Below the pieces are notes generated by a model. That model was not told the origin of the DNA. It made no database searches and saw only the letters and a program-made list of their open reading frames with translations. The position numbers were made by a program, and so were the translations under genes. A stretch of DNA of 20,814 bases, from assembly GCA_003512585.1 (NCBI GenBank), contig DOQE01000134.1:1-20814 (forward strand). Direction: 5' to 3'. This stretch comes from Bacillota bacterium. Lineage in GTDB: Bacteria; Bacillota_I; Bacilli_A; RFN20; CAG-826. This document shows, in pieces, positions 17,062 through 20,814 of this stretch. The stretch's first letter is position 1. Each line of letters starts with the position of its first letter.

Positions 17062-17310
17062 ATGAAATGGTATGACATTATATTTATAATCGTTAGTTTA
17101 ATAATAATTATTCTTTCTTTACTTCAAGGTGGAAAATCAGAAGGGGCATCTGGCGCTATTACTGGTGGCGGATTAAATGTTTTTGCTAAGACTAAAGAAC
17201 GCGGATCGGAAAAAGTCATTACTTGGCTTACTTTTGCCTTTGCTGTTATTTTCTTATTTTTAGCTTTGATAATTTCTGTTGTTTCCGGAACCAGTGGAAG
17301 TGCTGCCTAG
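17062..17310 (+). CDS. secG: Preprotein translocase subunit SecG
   Basis: An 82-residue membrane protein with two hydrophobic helices (about 4-21 and 53-75) joined by a Gly/Ser-rich loop, LLQGGKSEGASGAITGGG, which is the SecG hallmark. It assists SecA-driven translocation as part of SecYEG. It has a strong RBS (AGAGGAGAG), its own promoter and its own terminator, so it is a single-gene unit. In many Firmicutes secG is followed by rnr, smpB and ssrA; here folD follows instead. Confidence 0.94.
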   Translation: MKWYDIIFIIVSLIIIILSLLQGGKSEGASGAITGGGLNVFAKTKERGSEKVITWLTFAFAVIFLFLALIISVVSGTSGSAA

Positions 17311-17329
17311 TTATTCATTCAAAAGATTT

Positions 17330-17356
17330 AACGCCTTATAGGCGTTTTCTTTTTAC
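17330..17356 (+). terminator. Rho-independent terminator after secG
   Basis: AACGCC-TTATA-GGCGTT forms a 6-bp stem with a 5-base loop, followed by TTCTTTTTA. Confidence 0.8.
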
Positions 17357-17362
17357 TATTAA

Positions 17363-17374
17363 GTTCTATAGAAC
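17363..17374. promoter_or_regulatory. Perfect 12-base palindrome upstream of folD
   Basis: GTTCTATAGAAC is its own reverse complement and lies 27 bases before the folD ATG, overlapping the position a -35 element would occupy if TAACAT (17387-17392) is the -10. It could be an operator for the folD/ThyX-like pair. It is not the Bacillus LexA site, whose half-sites face the other way (GAAC-N4-GTTC). Confidence 0.35.
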
Positions 17375-17401
17375 CTTTAAGTGTGTTAACATTCTTTCGT
17401 T

Positions 17402-18190
17402 ATGGAAATTAAAGAATATGTCGCTTTGCGTAAAAAGGCTTTAAAGCAAGAAGTAGAATCAATGGAAAGGAAGCCGACTTTATTAATAATTCAGGCTAAT
17501 GATGATCCTTCTTCTAATGCTTATGTACGCGGAAAGCTAAAAGATGGCAATGAAATCGGAGCGAACTTTATTTTAAATAAAGTAAGTGAAACTATTTCAG
17601 AAGATGAACTTATCGCTTTGGTAAATAAAGCAAATGATGATAAAAATATCGATGGAATTATTGTCCAACTCCCTCTTCCAAAACATATTGATGAGGAAAA
17701 AATTAAATTAGCGGTTTCGCCTAAAAAAGATGTCGATGGCTTTCATCCATTGTCCTCGTTTATTCCTTGTACACCTAAAGGAATTGTCTCTTATTTAGAG
17801 AATGAAGGTTTTTCTTTTAATGGAAAAAATGCAGTTGTTCTCGGCCGTTCTAATATAGTCGGGAAGCCAATGGCTAAACTTTTGCTTTCTAAAAACTGCA
17901 ATGTTACTGTCTTGCATTCAAAAACTAGCCAAGAAGATAAGAGGTTTTATATTGCCCATGCCGACTTAATTGTCGTGGCTATTGGGAAGATGAATTATTT
18001 AAATAATAACTTCAATTATAAAAAGGATTGTTGCCTTATTGATGTTGGTATCAATAGGGGGGAGGATGGAAAGCTTCATGGAGATGCCTTGCCCAATCTT
18101 CCAGTTAAGCTTCAAACCCCTGTTCCGGGTGGGGTCGGGTTATTGACTAGGTTAGCGTTATTAGAAAATTTAATGGAGGCGTGTAGATGA
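17402..18190 (+). CDS. folD: Bifunctional methylenetetrahydrofolate dehydrogenase/cyclohydrolase
   Basis: The 262-residue enzyme interconverts methylene-, methenyl- and 10-formyl-tetrahydrofolate with NADP(H). Visible motifs are SSNAYVRGKLK with the catalytic lysine K45, IIVQLPLP (86-93), KKDVDGFHP (108-116), the nucleotide-binding VVLGRSNIVGKPMAKLL, and the C-terminal TPVPGGVGLLTR. The N-terminus lacks the usual ILDGKxIA segment and the protein is about 20 residues shorter than most FolD. A stop codon at 17387 precludes an earlier ATG in this frame. No Shine-Dalgarno sequence precedes the ATG. Its stop overlaps the next gene by four bases (ATGA), coupling it to a ThyX-fold protein that may use the same folate pool. 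Confidence 0.94.
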   Translation: MEIKEYVALRKKALKQEVESMERKPTLLIIQANDDPSSNAYVRGKLKDGNEIGANFILNKVSETISEDELIALVNKANDDKNIDGIIVQLPLPKHIDEEKIKLAVSPKKDVDGFHPLSSFIPCTPKGIVSYLENEGFSFNGKNAVVLGRSNIVGKPMAKLLLSKNCNVTVLHSKTSQEDKRFYIAHADLIVVAIGKMNYLNNNFNYKKDCCLIDVGINRGEDGKLHGDALPNLPVKLQTPVPGGVGLLTRLALLENLMEACR

Positions 18191-18789
18191 ATTTTGCAAT
18201 TACTAATACTTATGTCTACGGCTTAGAAAGGGCCGTAAAGGCTAGTGGCAATCCCATGAGGACTAAAATAGATTGCAGCGAGCCAAATGAAAAAGATTTT
18301 GCTAGAGCTTTTAGGCTAGGTTCTACAAATTCGGGGGAAGGGCATGATAATTTTTTAAAAGGAATTACAGTTCAACTAGATGTCAGCGCACCTTTATATT
18401 GGTGGAAAGAAGCCCAACGTTATCATTGGTTTGATTTCATTTCTAGCCAATCGACTATGCATTGCCTTTTAAAATTTGATTTAAAGAGTCAATGTGTTGA
18501 TGAAGTGGATCCACTTATTATTAAAAGAATGGAAGAATTGGTTAAAGAATATAATTCAATACCGGACGATCCAGAACATTCCTTAGAAAAGAAAAATAAA
18601 TGGAGAGTTTTGGTTGCTTCTTTGCCGTGTGGGTTTTGTTTGTCTGCGACCATGACAACTAATTACCAACAATTAAAAACAATGTATAGACAAAGATGCA
18701 ATCATAAATTAAAGGAATGGCATGTTTTTTGTGACTGGGCTTTATCTTTGCCTTCTTTTTCCGAGCTTACGGGATTTAGAAAAAAATAA
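18187..18789 (+). CDS. Divergent ThyX-fold (flavin-dependent thymidylate synthase-like) protein
   Basis: A 200-residue protein I place in the ThyX superfamily by comparing it, from memory, with Thermotoga ThyX. The block GHDNFLKGITVQLDVSAP (52-69) through R78 aligns without gaps to the ThyX block GHETPFEH...KAPIF...FRHR, and SSQSTMH (86-92) sits where the ThyX signature ends in NExSxRY. LP at 146-147 is followed by N159 at the ThyX spacing, then L163, R170 and W178 match ThyX NARSL...R...W. The canonical residues are altered: the EH pair is KG, RHR is RYH, and the final RY is MH. So the fold is likely but dTMP synthase activity is uncertain. It has a strong RBS (GGAGG, 18175-18179), overlaps folD, and is followed by a terminator. 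Confidence 0.72.
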   Translation: MNFAITNTYVYGLERAVKASGNPMRTKIDCSEPNEKDFARAFRLGSTNSGEGHDNFLKGITVQLDVSAPLYWWKEAQRYHWFDFISSQSTMHCLLKFDLKSQCVDEVDPLIIKRMEELVKEYNSIPDDPEHSLEKKNKWRVLVASLPCGFCLSATMTTNYQQLKTMYRQRCNHKLKEWHVFCDWALSLPSFSELTGFRKK

Positions 18790-18808
18790 TTGATTGATTC
18801 TATTAAAA

Positions 18809-18840
18809 AGCCTGATGCCGACACATCAGGCTGATTTTTT
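18809..18840. terminator. Bidirectional rho-independent terminator
   Basis: AGCCTGATG (18809-18817), loop CCGACA, CATCAGGCT (18824-18832): a perfect 9-bp stem. On the plus strand it is followed by GATTTTTTATTT and ends the folD/ThyX-like unit. On the minus strand it is followed by TTTTTAATA and ends the tRNA-Ala transcript. Confidence 0.93.
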
Positions 18841-18843
18841 ATT

Positions 18844-18919
18844 TGGTGGAGCATATCGGGATCGAACCGACGACCTCATCGTTGCGAACGATGCGCTCTC
18901 CCAACTGAGCTAATGCCCC
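18844..18919 (-). tRNA. tRNA-Ala, anticodon CGC
   Basis: The 76-base minus-strand gene folds as a full cloverleaf: acceptor GGGGCAT/ATGCTCC, D arm GCTC/GAGC, anticodon stem CATCG/CGATG, loop TTCGCAA, and a T arm with loop TTCGATC. The loop gives anticodon CGC, which reads the alanine codon GCG. The G3-U70 wobble pair, the main alanine identity element, is present, as are discriminator A73 and an encoded CCA end. A promoter lies just upstream and a terminator downstream, so it is a single-gene unit. Confidence 0.96.
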
Positions 18920-18930
18920 ACGGCGGGTTT

Positions 18931-18958
18931 ATTATATAACTTTATAAACCCTTAACAA
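18931..18958 (-). promoter_or_regulatory. tRNA-Ala promoter
   Basis: On the minus strand TTGTTA (18958-18953), a 16-base spacer and a perfect TATAAT (18936-18931) precede the mature tRNA 5' end by 11 bases. The inverted repeat GGGTTTAT...ATAAACCC (18925-18932 and 18944-18951) overlaps the -10 region. Confidence 0.7.
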
Positions 18959-19061
18959 TCAAAATGTTTTTGCTTAAGAATTCTAGATATTTTCTAAAAA
19001 GCAAATTTGACTAAAAAGACAAGTCTATTTTCAAAGAATTTTTAATATATTATTTTTATTC

Positions 19062-19067
19062 GGGAGG
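19062..19067 (+). promoter_or_regulatory. Strong Shine-Dalgarno sequence with unusual spacing, Y-family polymerase gene
   Basis: GGGAGG lies 14 bases before the ATG at 19082, well beyond the usual 5-9. An in-frame ATT at 19076 would be 8 bases away. The ATG is annotated as start because the conserved N-terminus YAVIDLKSFYASCE begins right after it. Confidence 0.5.
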
Positions 19068-19081
19068 CGTTAACAATTAAT

Positions 19082-20323
19082 ATGGAAGAATCTTATGCCG
19101 TCATAGATTTGAAAAGCTTTTATGCAAGTTGTGAATGTGCCTCTAGGGGGTTAGATATTTTTTCTACTCCATTAGTTGTTGCCGATCCTACTAGAAGTAT
19201 TAATACAATTGTTATGTCAACAACCCCATATCTAAAAGAAAAATATGGTGTTCCGAATGTTTGCAGAGTTAAATCCTTGCCTCAATTAGACAACATGATA
19301 TTTGCTCAACCTAGAATGGCTTATTATATTGAAATATCCGCAAAAGTTGTTTCAATTTTCTTAGATTTTGTCAGCGAAGAAGATCTCCACGTTTATTCAA
19401 TTGATGAGTCTTTTCTTCATTTATCGCCATATTTATCTTTATACAAAACCACTCCTGAGGGTTTATGTAAATTAATTCAAAAAAGAATAAAAGATGAATT
19501 AGGGCTTCTTGCCACTTGTGGCATTGGGCCAAATATGTTTTTGGCTAAAGCTTGTCTTGATAATGAAGCTAAGAAAGTTTCTCCTTATATTGCCAAGTGG
19601 ACTTTTGATGATGTTAAAAATAAATTATGGAAAATAACTCCAATTACCTCGATTTGGGGTATTTCTAACGGAATTGGTTCTAGGCTTTTCAAGATGGGGA
19701 TTAGGAATTTGGAAGGCTTAGCAAAAGTTGATGTTTCCTTATTAGAAAAAGAATTTGGGATTATTGGGCATCAACTCCATGATATGGCAAATGGAATTGA
19801 TAGAACTAACATAAGGGAAAAATATGTTCCTAAGGAAACTTCTATTTCAATTGGGCAAACTTTAATGCGCGATTACGATTATAAAGGAGCTAAACTTGTT
19901 CTTAGGGAAATGTGTGATGATCTTTGCTTTAGATTGCGTTCTAGCTTTTATCAAACTGCGTTGGTTGGGGTTTGCGTTGTCTATAGCGATTCTACTCTTT
20001 TTTCTAGGCAAAAATCCTTAGATATTTATAGCGATGACAACGACACGCTTTATAAAGTGATAATAGATATTTTTAATGACTTTTATAACGGCTCCCCGAT
20101 TAGGAACTTACATATTTCTTTTGGCAAGCTTGATAGTTTTTCTTTTTCCCAAGCTTCTTTATTCGAGAATGCAGAAGAATTGGAAGAAAAAAAGAACCTT
20201 CATGCCTCGATGGACAAAATAATTAGAACCTATGGCAAGAATTCATTACTAAGGGCTAGCAGCGGTCTAAAGGATTCGACAATAAAAAATAGGCATAATC
20301 AAATTGGGGGTCATAAAGCATGA
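19082..20323 (+). CDS. Y-family translesion DNA polymerase (UvrX/YqjW type)
   Basis: The 413-residue polymerase copies damaged DNA with low fidelity. Palm motifs carry the metal ligands: IDLKSFYASCE with D9 (8-18) and YSIDESFLHLS with D108 and E109. CGIGPNMFLAKACLD (146-160) is in the fingers/thumb region and IWGISNGIGSRLFKMGI (191-207) is a helix-hairpin-helix. A C-terminal QASLF (357-361) fits the beta-clamp-binding QxxLF motif. The CxC-containing N-terminus (SCECASRGLD) and the YolD-like gene that follows match the Gram-positive UvrX/YqjW subfamily more than classical DinB. No LexA-type GAAC-N4-GTTC box is visible upstream. The final four bases overlap the next gene. Confidence 0.92.
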   Translation: MEESYAVIDLKSFYASCECASRGLDIFSTPLVVADPTRSINTIVMSTTPYLKEKYGVPNVCRVKSLPQLDNMIFAQPRMAYYIEISAKVVSIFLDFVSEEDLHVYSIDESFLHLSPYLSLYKTTPEGLCKLIQKRIKDELGLLATCGIGPNMFLAKACLDNEAKKVSPYIAKWTFDDVKNKLWKITPITSIWGISNGIGSRLFKMGIRNLEGLAKVDVSLLEKEFGIIGHQLHDMANGIDRTNIREKYVPKETSISIGQTLMRDYDYKGAKLVLREMCDDLCFRLRSSFYQTALVGVCVVYSDSTLFSRQKSLDIYSDDNDTLYKVIIDIFNDFYNGSPIRNLHISFGKLDSFSFSQASLFENAEELEEKKNLHASMDKIIRTYGKNSLLRASSGLKDSTIKNRHNQIGGHKA

Positions 20324-20634
20324 AAGAAGAAGATAGAGGAATGAAAAAATGGGCTCCTTATAAATCTTTAATCGAACAAGGAGCCGCATTAAATAAATTG
20401 CGTTATCAAAAAAACAAAATAGAAAAGCCAAAGATCTCTAACGAAAGGGCAGAAGAGATAAATTCTATCCTTTCGTTTTATGACAATGAAACTTTGGCCA
20501 TTAAATATTTTAAAGATGGCTATTTGTATTGGATTGAAGGAAAACTAGATAAAATAGATCCTCTTTTCAAATGTTTAGAAATCAATAAGCATACAATTGC
20601 TTTTAAAGATATTATCGAGGTTATTAAGAAATAA
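20320..20634 (+). CDS. YolD-like protein, partner of the Y-family polymerase
   Basis: The 104-residue protein has the YolD-like pattern: RGMKKWAPYKSLIEQ near the start, a middle helix (SNERAEEINSILSFYDNE), then strands with IKYFKDGYLYWIEGKLDKIDPLFKCLEIN and a final FKDIIEVI. The family regularly follows Y-family polymerases in Bacillus (uvrX-yolD, yqjW-yqjX) and is thought to assist them. The overlap ATGA with the polymerase stop indicates coupled translation. It ends one base before the convergent aminopeptidase gene, with no terminator hairpin between them. Confidence 0.88.
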   Translation: MKEEDRGMKKWAPYKSLIEQGAALNKLRYQKNKIEKPKISNERAEEINSILSFYDNETLAIKYFKDGYLYWIEGKLDKIDPLFKCLEINKHTIAFKDIIEVIKK

Positions 20635-20635
20635 A

Positions 20636-20814
20636 TTAGAAGGCCCAGTTGCCGTCTTTAAATATTTGCACTTGCTTTCCGTCTATTGTTTCTCCGACTA
20701 TATTTAAATCTTTTGAACCAATCATAAAGTCGACATGACTTAAGGATTTATTGATTCCGAAAGAGTGAAGCTCATCTTCACTGTAGTTTTCAAAATGCGG
20801 ATATAAAGTGGTAA
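20636..20814 (-). CDS. M29-family aminopeptidase, C-terminal end only
   Basis: The last 59 codons of a minus-strand gene are visible, and the rest lies beyond the right edge. The sequence FGINKSLSHVDFMIGSKDLN and the ending FKDGNWAF* match the C-terminus of M29 (AmpS/PepS) metallo-aminopeptidases. In these, the conserved HVDFMIGS segment contributes to the metal site. These cytoplasmic enzymes release N-terminal residues from peptides. The gene is convergent with the YolD-like gene, one base apart. Confidence 0.88.
   Translation of the reverse strand, partial: TTLYPHFENYSEDELHSFGINKSLSHVDFMIGSKDLNIVGETIDGKQVQIFKDGNWAF

Noticed and set aside
17363..17374. LexA/SOS box upstream of folD
   Set aside because: GTTC-N4-GAAC is the inverse of the Bacillus LexA half-site order GAAC-N4-GTTC, and folD is not an SOS gene.
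18925..18951. GGGTTTAT...ATAAACCC hairpin as a terminator
   Set aside because: No T-run follows on either strand, and it overlaps the -10 and spacer of the tRNA-Ala promoter.
19000..19081. Clear sigma-A promoter for the Y-family polymerase
   Set aside because: TTGACT at about 19009 has no -10 at acceptable spacing, and the AT-rich stretch offers several weak -10 options; none is convincing.
594..20323. Mycoplasma-type code with UGA as tryptophan
   Set aside because: holB, prmC, folD and the Y-family polymerase all end in TGA at sensible points, and RF2 is present with a UGA-dependent frameshift.

Overview
The window is a gene-dense, AT-rich stretch of what looks like a Bacillota chromosome. 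It is most likely a small-genome, non-sporulating member of the class Bacilli (Erysipelotrichia-like or a gut Bacilli relative); the sequence alone does not fix the family. The evidence is gene order: dnaX-ybaB-recR-tmk-holB-ricT, prfA-prmC-yrdC-rpiB and comFA-comFC-secA-prfB are all Bacillus-type neighbourhoods, here compacted by loss of intervening genes. UGA is a normal stop codon: several genes end in TGA and RF2 is present with its UGA frameshift switch. This rules out the Mycoplasma code. No insertion sequences, prophage or CRISPR array were seen.

Layout: (1) 1-4900, minus strand: a tight replication/repair operon, dnaX, ybaB/ebfC, recR, tmk, holB and ricT (ricT runs off the left edge). 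(2) 4901-5033: a divergent promoter region. (3) 5034-8019, plus strand: prfA, prmC and one gene fusing a YrdC/Sua5-type tRNA-modification domain to an RpiB-type isomerase. (4) 8060-9800: the competence genes comFA and comFC. (5) 9870-16981: secA, prfB (+1 programmed frameshift), a YitT-family membrane protein, uvrB and a HAD phosphatase. (6) 17062-17310: secG with its own promoter and terminator. (7) 17402-18789: folD overlapping a divergent ThyX-fold protein. (8) 18790-19081: a bidirectional terminator and a minus-strand tRNA-Ala(CGC) with its promoter. (9) 19082-20634: a UvrX/YqjW-type Y-family polymerase with a YolD-like partner. (10) From 20636: the C-terminus of a minus-strand M29 aminopeptidase.

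Themes: translation termination (RF1, its methyltransferase PrmC, RF2), the clamp-loader subunits with nucleotide supply and repair (DnaX, HolB, Tmk, RecR, UvrB, Y-family polymerase), protein export (SecA, SecG), and DNA uptake (ComFA, ComFC). The most unusual items are the folD/ThyX-like pair, in which the ThyX-fold protein has lost most of the canonical RHR signature, and the YrdC-RpiB fusion, whose length imitates ordinary Sua5. A possible tau/gamma frameshift site in dnaX, Shine-Dalgarno-less starts for dnaX and folD, and a near-perfect palindrome inside the secA promoter are secondary leads.
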